A DNA stretch of 64,000 nt from an uncultured Acetatifactor sp. (GCA_910578995.1 CAJTSY010000002.1:1-64000), one strand, 5' to 3'. Positions 48,344 to 58,430 are shown, numbered from the stretch's first letter. The notes: generated by a model from the letters alone, not told the origin. Made by a program: numbers and translations.

Positions 48344-50587
48344 TTACATGATATGTACGGGATTGAAATCAAACTGTACTGTCAGATCCTCCCCGAGGGG
48401 CTGACGGCGCATTCCATCCTCCAGCATATCCTTTATCTGTATCAGTTTACCATATTTTGGGCTTTTCACATAGAACACAAATCTAAAAATATCATTAATT
48501 CTGCCGATGGATGCCGGCGCCGGGCCCATAACCTGGACCGGTGGGGCATCCGCCGCGCCGCAGTCCCTCCTCACTGTGCGGGCCAGGTTCTCTGCCAGGG
48601 CGGCTCCTGCCTCATTTGACCTTGCAAAGACCTGCACTGCTAGCAGATTGGATACCGGGGGATATCCCACCATTTCTCGGTATATGATCTCCTCCCCATA
48701 AAATCTCTCATAATTCTGGCTGGCGGCGTGCATCACCGCGTAGTGGTCCGGCTGATAGGTCTGGATTACCGCCTCCCCGGGCAGCTCTCCCCTTCCCGCC
48801 CTGCCGACGGCCTGTGTGAGAAGCTGGAATGTCCTCTCCCCGGCACGGTAGTCGCCCACATTCAGGGACAGGTCCGCCGCCAGCACCCCAACCAGGGTCA
48901 CTTTTGGAAAATCATGACCCTTCACGATCATCTGTGTGCCGATTAGCACATCCGCCTCACCGTTGGAAAAAGCGGACAATATTTTCTGGTAACTGCCCTT
49001 GTTCCTGGTGGTATCCGCATCCATACGCAGCACCCGCATTTCAGGAAACATCTGCCCCAGCTTCTCCTCCACCTGCTGGGTGCCGGCACGGAATCCGCTG
49101 ATATACTTTGACCCGCAGCGCGGACATATCCGGGGCGCCGGTTCACTGTAGCCGCAGTAATGGCACATCAGCCTTCCTCCCCCATGTTCTGAGAGCGACA
49201 CGTCGCAGTGGGGGCACTTCATCACATGTCCGCAGGAACGGCAGGAAACAAATCCGGCATATCCCCGCCTGTTCAGAAACAGAATGCTCTGTTCTTTTCT
49301 GGAAAATCTGTCCCTGAGCAGTTCCTGCAGCTTTCTGCTGAAAATGGAATGGTTTCCCTCCTTCAGCTCCTGCCGCAAATCCACCACATGGACTTCCGGC
49401 AGGCTTCCCGTAAGTCTTTCCTTCAGGACAAAAAGTTTGTACTCCCCCACCTCCGCCCGGTAATAAGCCTCCAGGGAAGGCGTGGCCGAGCCCAACATCA
49501 CACTGGCCCCATGCATCCTGGCTATCTCCAGGGCGGTCTCCCTGGCATGGTACTTGGGAGTCGATTCGCTTTTATAGCTGCCTTCATGTTCCTCGTCCAG
49601 TATGATGATCCCCAGACTGGGAAATGGGGTAAACAGGGCGGAACGCGGACCTATGATCACATCAATCTCTCCGTTTCTGGCCCTCTCGCACTGATCATAT
49701 TTTTCCCCGGGAGACAGGCTTGAATTCATGACGCTGACCCTGTCTCCAAACTTTGTGTAAAACCTGAGCAGCGTCTGGTAAGTCAGGGCAATCTCCGGTA
49801 TCAGCACTACAGCCTGCCTGCCCCGGGCAACCATTTCGCTGACAAGCTCCATATACACAAGCGTCTTGCCGCTCCCGGTAATCCCGTGCAGCAGATAGGT
49901 ATCCGGATTCCCCCTGTCGAAATCCTCCATCACTTCCCTCACAATCCGCAGCTGCGCCTCGCTCAGGCTCTTTCCCGGCTCTTCACTGCCCTGCACCCTG
50001 ACCGGATTGCGCAGGGAGTGTGTCCTGAGAATCCTGACCACCCCCGCCTTTTCCAGGCCGGCCACGGTCTGGGCCGATACTCCCAGTTTTCCGGTGACCC
50101 ATTCATAGGGGATAGTCTCCTGCTCTGCCAGCTCCCGCAGCAGCCTCTCCCTGGCTGTCTGCTTCTTCCGCATACTTTCACCCATTAGGGAAATGAGTTC
50201 TTCCCTTCCCAGAACCCGCTGAATCATCCTGTGTTCCAGTTTTTTGACAGACCGCCTGGCCGGCAGAACCGTCTTCAGGGCCTGTATCATGGTAGAACCG
50301 TAATTTTTCCTGATCCATCCGGCCAGGGCGATCATTTTATCCTCGATCCCCACTCCTTCCCGGACGATCCCGCCTATCTCCTTAATTCTACGAGGGTCAA
50401 ACCGGCATGTGCTGTCCATGCCGATACAGTAACCCCTGACTGTTTTATTGCCGTTCCCAAAGGGGACTTCCACGCACATTCCTGTCTCCAGCCTGTCCCG
50501 GAGCCTGTCCGGCACACGGTATTGAAACGGCTTATCCAGTTTTTCGTGGGATATATCTACTATAATGTCTGCATAAAGCTCACTCAT
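48344..50587 (-). CDS. priA: Primosomal helicase PriA
   Basis: A 747-residue DNA helicase that restarts replication at stalled forks. An N-terminal 3'-end-binding domain (SELYADIIVDISHEKLDKPF) precedes the helicase core: Walker A HGITGSGKTLVYM, DEEH box ILDEEHEGSYK, and motif III GSATPS. The eight zinc-binding Cys lie in CRSCGHVMKCPHC, then CHYCGYSEPAPRICPRCG; late motifs are GTQMIVKGHDF and QAVGRAGR. Length is normal. It lies 45 bp after murE and leads into def and fmt through the 105-bp repeat. Confidence 0.96.
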   Translation of the reverse strand: MSELYADIIVDISHEKLDKPFQYRVPDRLRDRLETGMCVEVPFGNGNKTVRGYCIGMDSTCRFDPRRIKEIGGIVREGVGIEDKMIALAGWIRKNYGSTMIQALKTVLPARRSVKKLEHRMIQRVLGREELISLMGESMRKKQTARERLLRELAEQETIPYEWVTGKLGVSAQTVAGLEKAGVVRILRTHSLRNPVRVQGSEEPGKSLSEAQLRIVREVMEDFDRGNPDTYLLHGITGSGKTLVYMELVSEMVARGRQAVVLIPEIALTYQTLLRFYTKFGDRVSVMNSSLSPGEKYDQCERARNGEIDVIIGPRSALFTPFPSLGIIILDEEHEGSYKSESTPKYHARETALEIARMHGASVMLGSATPSLEAYYRAEVGEYKLFVLKERLTGSLPEVHVVDLRQELKEGNHSIFSRKLQELLRDRFSRKEQSILFLNRRGYAGFVSCRSCGHVMKCPHCDVSLSEHGGGRLMCHYCGYSEPAPRICPRCGSKYISGFRAGTQQVEEKLGQMFPEMRVLRMDADTTRNKGSYQKILSAFSNGEADVLIGTQMIVKGHDFPKVTLVGVLAADLSLNVGDYRAGERTFQLLTQAVGRAGRGELPGEAVIQTYQPDHYAVMHAASQNYERFYGEEIIYREMVGYPPVSNLLAVQVFARSNEAGAALAENLARTVRRDCGAADAPPVQVMGPAPASIGRINDIFRFVFYVKSPKYGKLIQIKDMLEDGMRRQPLGEDLTVQFDFNPVHIM

Positions 50588-50632
50588 GGTCTTCCTCCGG
50601 TTCCTGTATATAACCCTCCCTGCCCCGCAGGC

Positions 50633-52111
50633 TTATATATGTTCCAGTCCCTGGTCCAACAGCTCCCGGATGATCACTCTCTCGTCCATGGGGTATTTCA
50701 CGCCGCGAATCTCCTGATAGTCCTCATGCCCCTTTCCCGCCAGGACGATCAGATCCCCTTCCTCCGCATGTGATATCACATAGGCAATGGCTTCCCTTCT
50801 GTCGCAGATTTCCACATATTTTCCGCTGGTTTTTCCAATCCCTTTTTTGATATCCTCAATAATATTCCGGGGTTCCTCAAAACGGGGATTGTCAGAGGTA
50901 ATGACGGTAAAGTCCGCCAGCCTGCCGCTGACCTCCCCCATCTCGAAACGTCTCTGCCTGGAGCGGTTGCCTCCGCATCCGAAGAGGCACACCAGCCTCC
51001 CCGGCCTGTACTCCTTCAGGGTGGACAGAAGGCTCTCCAACGCCATAGCATTATGTGCATAATCAATCAGAAGCGTAAACTTATCGGAAATCCTGACCCT
51101 CTCTATGCGCCCCTTAACATGGACGCCTGACAGCGCCGTCCTGATATCCGCGGCCCCCACCTGGAAATGCCGGCATATGGCAATCGCGCACAGGGCGTTG
51201 TATACGCTGAACCGTCCGGGAGCCGGCATGTGCGCATGGAAATCCATCAGTCCGGTAACATGAAAATTCACTCCCAGCTCTCCCTGATTCTGCACGAGTT
51301 CCAGGCCGTCGGCGCGAAGCATGCAGTTTTCCCCTGTCCCATAAGTCTCCAGTTCACAGGTGTGCCCCTGCAGAAGCTTCTCCGTGTGAATATCGTCCCC
51401 GTTGACGATCCCCACCCTGCACTGCCTGAACAGACGCCCCTTGCAGGCCATATACTCCTCAAAATCCGCATGTTCCCCGGGCGCGATATGGTCCGGTTCC
51501 AGATTGGTAAAAATGCCGTAGTCAAACACAAAACCCTGGGTTCTGTGAAGCTTCAGGGCCTGAGAGGACACCTCCATGACCACGGTATCCAGTCCCGCCT
51601 CCGCCATCCTGGCAAATATCTCCTGCAGCAGCCAGGACTCCGGAGTGGTATTGTCCGAATGGATGCGCTCTTCCCCGATAATCGTCTCTATGGTACCCAC
51701 CAGCCCAACCCTGAACCCTGCATTCTCCAGAATGGATTTCACCATGTACGTGGTGGTCGTCTTGCCCTTTGTACCCGTAATGCCGATTACTTTTAGCTTC
51801 TCTGCCGGATGCCCGAACCAGGCCGCGGAGATAAATGCCATGGCATACCGGGTGTCCTCCACCTGGATTACGGTCACATCCATTTCGGAAACCCCCTCCA
51901 CCGGATGGGACACAAGCAATACCCCGGCTCCCGCTTCCGCAACTGATGCCGCTGCGCCGTGTCCGTCAAATTTTGTACCTTCAATGCAGATAAAAAGGCA
52001 TCCCGGCATTATCCTTTTTCTGGAATCATATATTACCGCGGATACCTCTGCATCGACAGACCCCTGTATACATTTATAATCTACTTTATCCAACAACTCC
52101 AAAAGCCTCAT
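50633..52111 (-). CDS. murE: UDP-MurNAc-tripeptide synthetase MurE (meso-DAP type)
   Basis: A 492-residue Mur ligase adding the third amino acid to the peptidoglycan stem. The ATP site is GITGTKGKTTTTYMVKSIL; TNLEPDHIAPGEH is the central His-containing motif; the C-terminal domain has TSDNPRFEEPRNII. The DNPR sequence is the known marker for meso-diaminopimelate specificity (Lys enzymes differ). The start is the ATG after GAGGAGG; an ATG six codons upstream lies within the RBS. Unlike in Bacillus it is not in the dcw cluster but 14 kb away, next to priA. Confidence 0.94.
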   Translation of the reverse strand: MRLLELLDKVDYKCIQGSVDAEVSAVIYDSRKRIMPGCLFICIEGTKFDGHGAAASVAEAGAGVLLVSHPVEGVSEMDVTVIQVEDTRYAMAFISAAWFGHPAEKLKVIGITGTKGKTTTTYMVKSILENAGFRVGLVGTIETIIGEERIHSDNTTPESWLLQEIFARMAEAGLDTVVMEVSSQALKLHRTQGFVFDYGIFTNLEPDHIAPGEHADFEEYMACKGRLFRQCRVGIVNGDDIHTEKLLQGHTCELETYGTGENCMLRADGLELVQNQGELGVNFHVTGLMDFHAHMPAPGRFSVYNALCAIAICRHFQVGAADIRTALSGVHVKGRIERVRISDKFTLLIDYAHNAMALESLLSTLKEYRPGRLVCLFGCGGNRSRQRRFEMGEVSGRLADFTVITSDNPRFEEPRNIIEDIKKGIGKTSGKYVEICDRREAIAYVISHAEEGDLIVLAGKGHEDYQEIRGVKYPMDERVIIRELLDQGLEHI

Positions 52112-52275
52112 CCTGCTGCTCCTCCTCATCCAACTGCCTTCAGGCTGATATTCCCTTTTATTTTACTCTAATTTACGCATTTCTACCACCCCTAATTTAA
52201 AAAAACGCCGGAATACCCCGAAACCGTTATTGTTCACGGCTTTGCCGTTCACAGCAGCTGATGCGCGCAAATAAG

Positions 52276-52302
52276 GGACTGTGACGAGACAGCCCCTTTC
52301 CC
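52276..52302. terminator. Hairpin downstream of GH3 gene
   Basis: AAGGGACTGT pairs with ACAGCCCCTT (one mismatch) around GACGAG. It lies about 70 bp after the stop of the GH3 enzyme gene. The T-rich tail on the minus strand is weak (TTATTT). Confidence 0.5.
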
Positions 52303-52372
52303 TTCCCCTTCCCCATGGAAATGGCGGAAATCCATATGTATTTATGGCAGATTTTCTCCCCGCCCCGAAAAG

Positions 52373-53722
52373 TTACGGCTTAATCCTGTCCGCATATTTG
52401 ATCCTGTAAATCCTCCTCAGGGAATCGTCAATCCTCTCTTCCGAAATACTGCCTTCCCCAACCGCCTCCAGAACTCCATTGTAAGCCAGTTCATAGTCCT
52501 CCGGCATCAGCAGCATGTCGCAGCCTGCCAGAAGGGCCATAATGGCGGCCTCATCCGCTCCGTAATATTCCGATATGGCGGACATGTTCAGGGCATCCGT
52601 CACAATGACGCCCTCAAATCCCATTTCCTCCCTGAGAATCTCCGTCACCAGCCTGCGCGAGAAAATGCATGGTTCGTTATCCCCGGTAAGACCCGGAGCC
52701 GACATATGCCCCACCATGACCATATCTGCCCCTGCGTCAATTCCCGCCTGGAATACCGTCAGCTCTTCAGCCCTGAACTGTTCCTCCGTCCGGTCCGTGG
52801 AGGCCATCCCCTGGTGGGTATCCTGGCTGGTGCTTCCAATGCCCGGAAAATGCTTCAGGCATGCCGCCACCTTCTGTTCCCTCAGTCCCTTTACCATGGA
52901 AGCCACAAATCCGGATACCGCATCCGCATCGGAACCGTAGGACCTTCCCTCCATAATGCTTCCTTCCACATTTGCCAGGTCCGCCACGGGCGCAAAATCC
53001 ACGTTAAAGCCAAGCCCCGCCAAAGTACTTCCTATACTCGCTCCTGCGTTGTAGGCGTTAACCGGATCCCCGGCAGCTCCGATATCCCCCGCCGAATCCG
53101 TCACGGGGCCAATACCCGCGGATGCCACCCTGGCCACACTGCCCCCTTCCTCGTCCACTGCCAGAAAGAGGGGATAATTGGCATACTGGACTGTATTTTC
53201 CAGCATGGCCTGCAGCTGTTCCTCAGACTGGATATTCTGGGCAAAGTAAACCAGACCGCCCACGGGATTCCGCGCCAGGGCCTGCTGCGTACCCTCCCCT
53301 GCCTGTACTGCGGAGGATACCCCGGTGATGGCTTCCGGAGTCACAATAAACAATCCCGCCACCTTGTCCTCCAAAGGCATGGCTTCTATTCCCGCATCTA
53401 CGATCTCGTCCAGCCGCTCCCGGGCGGTCGGTTCCGGGGATGCCTCCGGTACGGCCTCCGGTTCAGGTTCCTGCGTGGCTAAGCCCTCCTCCTCTTCGGA
53501 AAGCATTTCCTCTATCATCTCCTGTTTTTCCTGCTGCTCTTCCTGCTTTTCCGCCTCAGTATTTTTTCTTGCCGCCAGCAGGGAATTTACCCCGAATACG
53601 ATTCCTGCTGCCAGGGCCAGAACCAGAACCGTTGTCAGCAAATAGGCCAGGATCTGGTTTCTGACCCGTCTCTTTTTCCTGTCCTCCCGCTTTCTGCGCT
53701 GCTGCTCTTCTCTGCTGTCCAT
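52373..53722 (-). CDS. Membrane-anchored GH3 beta-N-acetylhexosaminidase (NagZ-like)
   Basis: A 449-residue protein with a basic N-terminus, one membrane anchor (about 25-47), an acidic linker (Glu/Gln/Pro-rich, ~50-105) and a GH3 catalytic domain. The GH3 marks are AVDEEGGSVARV, FAPVADLANVEGS, KHFPGIGSTSQDTHQG, in which Asp and His form the NagZ catalytic dyad, and VIVTDALNMSAI with the nucleophile Asp. NagZ enzymes release terminal GlcNAc from peptidoglycan fragments; this one is exported and anchored, so it probably acts on wall turnover products or environmental glycans. The C-terminal domain of larger GH3 enzymes is absent. AGAGGA lies just upstream of the ATG, and a consensus promoter drives a ~175-nt leader. 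Confidence 0.9.
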   Translation of the reverse strand: MDSREEQQRRKREDRKKRRVRNQILAYLLTTVLVLALAAGIVFGVNSLLAARKNTEAEKQEEQQEKQEMIEEMLSEEEEGLATQEPEPEAVPEASPEPTARERLDEIVDAGIEAMPLEDKVAGLFIVTPEAITGVSSAVQAGEGTQQALARNPVGGLVYFAQNIQSEEQLQAMLENTVQYANYPLFLAVDEEGGSVARVASAGIGPVTDSAGDIGAAGDPVNAYNAGASIGSTLAGLGFNVDFAPVADLANVEGSIMEGRSYGSDADAVSGFVASMVKGLREQKVAACLKHFPGIGSTSQDTHQGMASTDRTEEQFRAEELTVFQAGIDAGADMVMVGHMSAPGLTGDNEPCIFSRRLVTEILREEMGFEGVIVTDALNMSAISEYYGADEAAIMALLAGCDMLLMPEDYELAYNGVLEAVGEGSISEERIDDSLRRIYRIKYADRIKP

Positions 53723-54059
53723 AGATATCCTCTCTGAAAGCCATGCTTTCCCCAGGTTTTATACAAAACAATAGGAAATGAACTTTCGTCCATTTCCTTA
53801 TCTTTCCTCCACTTCATCCTGAAGTATTTCAGCTCTTTTGTATATGAATCCTATTCCCTTTGCGTTTTGTCTCTTCTGTATCTCAATGAAGGATGATGAC
53901 ATAATTATATTGCCCAATTTCCTGTCTGTCAACACAGATTGGCAAATTTCCAGATATTTCTACAAATCACACAATTTTTAAGGATATGTCTCCCCGAAAA
54001 TGTGGATTTTTCATACCGGAACAGCGCACAGAAAATCATTCCCTGCAGTAAACGTCCCC
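53723..54059. other. Leader of GH3 gene and intergenic region
   Basis: This 337-bp stretch holds the GH3 gene's promoter and its ~175-nt leader. The leader contains a stem-loop, AGGAAATG/CATTTCCT, at 53773-53798 followed on the minus strand by ATTGTTTTG, and a possible short open frame from 53817 that runs out of frame into the GH3 gene. The part at 53933-54059, after the aspartate kinase stop, shows no clear terminator. Confidence 0.55.
53904..53932 (-). promoter_or_regulatory. Consensus SigA promoter of GH3 gene
   Basis: On the minus strand TTGACA (53932-53927), exactly 17 bp, then TATAAT (53909-53904). Both hexamers are perfect, making it one of the strongest-looking promoters in the window. 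Confidence 0.85.
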
Positions 54060-55379
54060 CTACAGATTCGTCAGCACAAATATGTCGTAAATCGCCTTGA
54101 TGGCGGTCTCGAAGTCGTCGTTGGCCACTCCGATGATAATATTGAGCTCTGAAGAACCCTGGTCGATCATCTTCACATTGACATTGGCGTGGGCAAGGGC
54201 GGAGAATATCCTTCCCGCCGTTCCCCTGGTGGACTTCATGCCCCGCCCCACCACGGCAATCAGCGCCAGATCCGCCTCGATCTCGATGGCGTCGGGCTTC
54301 GCCACCCTGTAAAGGCAGGATGCCACCTTCTGTTCCTTATCCATAAATTCATCCTGGTGTACGAACACGGTCAGAGTATCAATGCCGGAAGGGATATGTT
54401 CAAACGAAATTCCGTTTTCTTCAAAAGCCCCCAGGACTTTTCGGCCGAAGCCGATCTCGCTGTTCATCTGGTCCTTCTCAATATTGACGCAGCAGAACCC
54501 CTTCTTGCCTGCGATTCCTGTGATGACGTATTTGGACTTCTGGCAGGTGCTCCCCACAATCCAGGTACCCTTGTCCTCCGGCTCGTTGGTGTTCCTTATG
54601 TTGATGGGGATATTGTCCTGGCGCACCGGGAAAATGGAATCCTCGTGGAGCACCCCCGCCCCCATGTAGGAAAGCTCCCTCAGCTCCCTGTATGTGATCA
54701 CGTCGATCCTCTTCGGGTTTTTGATGATGGTGGGATCTGCAACCAGAAAACCCGACACATCCGTCCAGTTCTCATATACGTCCGCCTGGGCCGCCCTGGC
54801 CACGATGGATCCCGTTATGTCGGAACCACCCCTGGAAAACGTCTTCACCGTCCCGTCCGGCAGGGCTCCGTAAAAACCGGGAATCACCGCATAGTCGCAC
54901 CGGGCCAGTCTGGGCGCAAGCATCTTATTGGTCCTCTCCTGGTCAAACGTCCCCTCCTGGTCAAAGCAGATCACCTCCGCCGCGTCGATAAATTCAAACC
55001 CCAGATACGCAGCCAGAATGATCCCGTTGAGATATTCCCCCCGGGATGCCGCGTAATTGCTTCCTGCCTTCTTCCCGAAATTTTCCCTGATGACCTGAAA
55101 TTCCCCCTCCAGATCCACGGAAAGCCCCAGGCCCTCCACGATCTCCCGGTATCTTTCCTGTATATTGGACAGGGCCTTCTCAAAATCTTTGTCGGCCTCC
55201 GCCAGGTCATAACAGGCATAAAGCATATCCGTCACTTTCGTGTCGCCCCTGAAGCGCTTTCCCGGGGCGGAGGGCACCACATACCTCCTGTCCCTGTCGC
55301 CAAGGATAATATCCCCCACCTTCTTATACTGCTCCGCGCTCGCCAGGGAGCTCCCGCCGAATTTTACCACCTTAGACAT
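54060..55379 (-). CDS. lysC: Aspartate kinase
   Basis: A 439-residue enzyme phosphorylating aspartate, the first step to lysine/DAP, threonine and methionine. It starts SKVVKFGGSSLASAEQYKKV; the kinase part has VIPGFYGALPDGTVKTFSRG and GGSDITGSIVARA; two ACT domains follow (ITGIAGKKGFCCVNIEKD and LALIAVVGRGMKSTRGTAG), so allosteric control by lysine or threonine is expected. The ATG used has GAGGAG 7 nt upstream; an in-frame start 21 bp earlier is in the intergenic region. It follows homoserine dehydrogenase by 61 bp in the same direction, consistent with a threonine-branch operon. There is no lysine riboswitch visible. Confidence 0.93.
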   Translation of the reverse strand: MSKVVKFGGSSLASAEQYKKVGDIILGDRDRRYVVPSAPGKRFRGDTKVTDMLYACYDLAEADKDFEKALSNIQERYREIVEGLGLSVDLEGEFQVIRENFGKKAGSNYAASRGEYLNGIILAAYLGFEFIDAAEVICFDQEGTFDQERTNKMLAPRLARCDYAVIPGFYGALPDGTVKTFSRGGSDITGSIVARAAQADVYENWTDVSGFLVADPTIIKNPKRIDVITYRELRELSYMGAGVLHEDSIFPVRQDNIPINIRNTNEPEDKGTWIVGSTCQKSKYVITGIAGKKGFCCVNIEKDQMNSEIGFGRKVLGAFEENGISFEHIPSGIDTLTVFVHQDEFMDKEQKVASCLYRVAKPDAIEIEADLALIAVVGRGMKSTRGTAGRIFSALAHANVNVKMIDQGSSELNIIIGVANDDFETAIKAIYDIFVLTNL

Positions 55380-55440
55380 TCTCTCACTCCTCACCGCCAT
55401 ATTCTTTTCAGGAATCGCACAGACGTTTTTCTGCCCCGTC

Positions 55441-56661
55441 TTACATCACACGAATCCTGCTCAGGATTACATCTCCCAGTTCCAGACATTTCCCCCGGAA
55501 ATCCTTTTCCTTCATCACCGGTGTGATAAATCCGTACTCTCCGTCCCGCAGACACTCCTGCCGGGCGATATGCTCCGCATTCAGGCCGAAGGCCTTAGCC
55601 GCCGTTCCAAAGGCATTCGCTGCCGTCCTGACATAAAAAAGCCTCTCGCACTCCTCAATATCGGCCATTTCGGCTTTCCCGCAGCCCCAGCCCGCCATCA
55701 CGGACCTGCCCCTGTTCTGCACACAGTCTACCACGTCGGCGACCACGGCGCTGGCAGTGGGAAGCTTGCCTGCCCCACGCCCGTAAAACATGGTGTCACC
55801 CAACATATTGCTGCTGACAAGCACGCCGTTGAACACATCCCCCACTGAAGCCAGGGGATGGTTTCCGGAAAGCATAAAGGGAGCAACCATGGCAGACAGT
55901 TTCCCGTCTTCCAGGATGCGGCACACCGCCAACAGTTTGATGGTCATGCCGTTTCCCGCCGCAAATTCAAAATCAGCCGGTTTTACACCGCTGATCCCCT
56001 CCGTGTAAATCCGCTCCGTATCCACCTCCCTGCCGGTCACAAGGGCAGAGAGGATCGCCGCCTTACGGCAGGCGTCATGCCCCTCCACGTCCGCCTCCGG
56101 ACTGCGCTCGGCGTATCCCAGTTCCTGGGCCTGTTTTAAGGCTTCTGTGTAGTCCGCGTGCTCCGTCTCCATTTTCGACAGAATATAGTTGGTGGTTCCG
56201 TTTAAAATACCCGTCACGGCCCGAATCTGCTCCGCCGTGTAGGAATTGTGGATATTCCGTATAATAGGGATTCCTCCCCCCACGCTGGCCTCAAACATAT
56301 AATTGCAGCACTTCTCCCTGGCCAACGCCAGAAGCTCGGTTCCATGCCTCGCCACCAGCTCTTTGTTGGAAGTGCACACGCTTTTTCCCGCCATAAGGCA
56401 CTGCTTTGTAAACTGGTAGGCGGCGCCCACGCCGCCCATGACCTCACAGACTACCTGGATCTCGTCATCCTCCAGTATCCTGTTGAAATCATGGATTACC
56501 CTGTCCTCAAAAGGATCCCCGGGAAAGTCCCTCAGATCCAGAATATATTTTACGCTTATCTCCTCGCCGGCATTTTTCCGTATTTCCGCCTTATTGCGCT
56601 CAAGCACCTCCACAACGCCGCTGCCTACGGTTCCATATCCCAGCACTGCTACATTTGCCAT
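55441..56661 (-). CDS. hom: Homoserine dehydrogenase
   Basis: A 406-residue NAD(P)-dependent enzyme reducing aspartate semialdehyde to homoserine. The Rossmann start is ANVAVLGYGTVGSGVVEVLE; the catalytic part has TSNKELVARHG, FEASVGGGIPIIRNI, and GILNGTTNYILSKM, then AERSPEADVEGHDACRKAAI with the catalytic Lys. It lacks the C-terminal ACT domain present in the Bacillus enzyme, since it ends soon after the substrate-binding domain; instead the final ~60 residues (VRTAANAFGTAAKAFGLN) form a short tail. It leads into aspartate kinase. Confidence 0.94.
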   Translation of the reverse strand: MANVAVLGYGTVGSGVVEVLERNKAEIRKNAGEEISVKYILDLRDFPGDPFEDRVIHDFNRILEDDEIQVVCEVMGGVGAAYQFTKQCLMAGKSVCTSNKELVARHGTELLALAREKCCNYMFEASVGGGIPIIRNIHNSYTAEQIRAVTGILNGTTNYILSKMETEHADYTEALKQAQELGYAERSPEADVEGHDACRKAAILSALVTGREVDTERIYTEGISGVKPADFEFAAGNGMTIKLLAVCRILEDGKLSAMVAPFMLSGNHPLASVGDVFNGVLVSSNMLGDTMFYGRGAGKLPTASAVVADVVDCVQNRGRSVMAGWGCGKAEMADIEECERLFYVRTAANAFGTAAKAFGLNAEHIARQECLRDGEYGFITPVMKEKDFRGKCLELGDVILSRIRVM

Positions 56662-56825
56662 TGTTCTCTCCTGTTCCGCTCAGTTCTGCATCCGTCCCTT
56701 TGCCCGCCGGTACATGGTTTTGCTTCTAAACCGGCATGCCGCCGCTTCGAAACTTCCCCTGCCCGATGAAACCCGGCGTAAGGATGCCCTTTTTCCATGT
56801 TGTTCCGGAACCCTCACGGGATCCC

Positions 56826-58067
56826 CTATCCCACCAGTGGATACTTTTCCGTCAGGGTCTGCACAATGCCATAAGCCTCCGGAATCTTCTCCTCGCCGCC
56901 CTTTAGGACAAGCGCAATCGCCTGAGCGATCCTGTCCATATCTGCCGTGTCCATGCCTCTGGATGTGACAGCCGGAGTACCCAGGCGGATGCCGCTTGTC
57001 ACAAACGGGGACTGGGGATCGTTGGGAATGGTATTCTTGTTGCAGGTGATATGGGCCGCATCCAAAAGCTTCTCCGCCGCCTTTCCGGTAATGCCGCAGT
57101 CTCTCAGGTCCACCAGCATCAGATGGTTGTCCGTACCGCCGGACACGATCTTCACCCCCCTGTCCAGAAGCCCCTTGCAGAGCGCCCGGGCATTGTCGAT
57201 GATGTTCTTCTGATACTGCTTAAACTCATCCGTCAGCGCCTCCTTAAAGCAGACCGCCTTGGCAGCGATGACATGCATCAGGGGCCCGCCCTGGATGCCG
57301 GGGAAGATTGCCTTGTTGAAATTATATTTATCGTTTACCGTTTTGCTGGATAGGATCATTCCGCCCCTGGGCCCTCTGAGGGTCTTGTGGGTGGTTGTGG
57401 TGGTCACGTCCGCGTAAGGGATGGGGCTGGGATGGAGTCCTGCAGCCACCAGGCCGGCAATATGGGCCATATCCACCATCAGCACCGCGCCCACCTCGTC
57501 GGCCACTTCGCGGAATTTGGCGAAATCTATGGTTCTGGCATAGGCCGAGGCCCCTGCGATGATCATCTTCGGCCTTGCCTCCAGGGCGGTCTTCCTCAGA
57601 GCGTCATAGTCAAGGAATCCGTCGTCGTTTACGCCGTAGGGGACGATATGGAAATATTTTCCGGACATGTTCACAGGGCTTCCGTGAGTCAGGTGTCCGC
57701 CGTGATCCAGGTTCATTCCCATGATGGTGTCACCGGGTTTGCACACCGCGAACTGCACCGCCATGTTGGCCTGGGCGCCGGAATGGGGCTGTACATTGGC
57801 GTACTCACAGCCAAACAGCTCCTTGGCCCGGCTGATGGCGAGATTTTCCACCACGTCCACGCACTCGCATCCCCCGTAATACCTCTTACCCGGATACCCT
57901 TCCGCGTACTTGTTCGTCAGGGGGCTCCCCATGGCAGCCATCACAGCTTTGCTCACCCAGTTCTCCGATGCGATCAGTTCAATATGGCTGTTCTGCCTCT
58001 CCCGCTCATCCTCAATGGCCTGTGCGATTTCCGAATCCACTTTCCTTACTTCGTCCAACGAATACAT
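56826..58067 (-). CDS. glyA: Serine hydroxymethyltransferase
   Basis: A 413-residue PLP enzyme interconverting serine and glycine with tetrahydrofolate, the main source of one-carbon units. Marks are [53 protein letters not shown], and the PLP lysine motif [18 protein letters not shown]. Length is typical. GGAGG lies 8 nt before the ATG. The leader is ~170 nt with a TTGCAT-N16-TATAAT promoter; no known riboswitch or T-box pattern was seen in it. Confidence 0.97.
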   Translation of the reverse strand: MYSLDEVRKVDSEIAQAIEDERERQNSHIELIASENWVSKAVMAAMGSPLTNKYAEGYPGKRYYGGCECVDVVENLAISRAKELFGCEYANVQPHSGAQANMAVQFAVCKPGDTIMGMNLDHGGHLTHGSPVNMSGKYFHIVPYGVNDDGFLDYDALRKTALEARPKMIIAGASAYARTIDFAKFREVADEVGAVLMVDMAHIAGLVAAGLHPSPIPYADVTTTTTHKTLRGPRGGMILSSKTVNDKYNFNKAIFPGIQGGPLMHVIAAKAVCFKEALTDEFKQYQKNIIDNARALCKGLLDRGVKIVSGGTDNHLMLVDLRDCGITGKAAEKLLDAAHITCNKNTIPNDPQSPFVTSGIRLGTPAVTSRGMDTADMDRIAQAIALVLKGGEEKIPEAYGIVQTLTEKYPLVG

Positions 58068-58238
58068 TCACATATCCTCCATTCCCGTTTTCCTTGTTTG
58101 CCATGTCTGTCTTTTCCGGTTCCCGCTGACATTATCCGGCCAGCCTATCTCCATTTACAGCTGCCCGTACTGCCTGCAGCCGTTCGTATTGCATTTAAAA
58201 CTGCCTGTATTACATGCCTTTGTCTGACACATGGTTCG

Positions 58239-58266
58239 ATTATATCATACAAAAGATAGAATGCAA
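58239..58266 (-). promoter_or_regulatory. glyA promoter
   Basis: On the minus strand TTGCAT (58266-58261), 16 bp, then TATAAT (58244-58239). Confidence 0.65.
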
Positions 58267-58304
58267 ACAAAAAATTCGGCCCAATCCGTCCCAAAGCGCC
58301 ATTT

Positions 58305-58332
58305 TTGTTAGTTTTGAATGCTTTTTTATAAT
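58305..58332 (+). promoter_or_regulatory. Possible lipid kinase promoter
   Basis: TTGTTA (58305-58310), 16 bp, TATAAT (58327-58332). It is about 200 bp before the gene, so the leader would be long and would include the 14-bp repeat. Confidence 0.45.
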
Positions 58333-58430
58333 ATTTCGTAAAATTTTGTACATCAGGGTTTACGAATTTCCCTTCCGCTGTTAAAATAAAAACCGGTTTC
58401 CGGAATAATCAGCCGGTATAATTCAGGCCG

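Noticed and set aside
47775..48404. 209-codon plus-strand frame through the 105-bp duplication
   Set aside because: 105 is a multiple of three, so any open frame in one copy is repeated and lengthened. It is antisense to def at one end and priA at the other.
54189..55526. Long plus-strand open frame (445 codons) opposite aspartate kinase
   Set aside because: It is antisense to a clear lysC gene, has no family features, and is rich in His/Pro/Arg as expected of a shadow frame in a GC-rich gene.
58068..58232. Possible riboswitch in the 170-nt glyA leader
   Set aside because: No glycine, T-box or other known pattern could be traced; only an imperfect repeat is seen.
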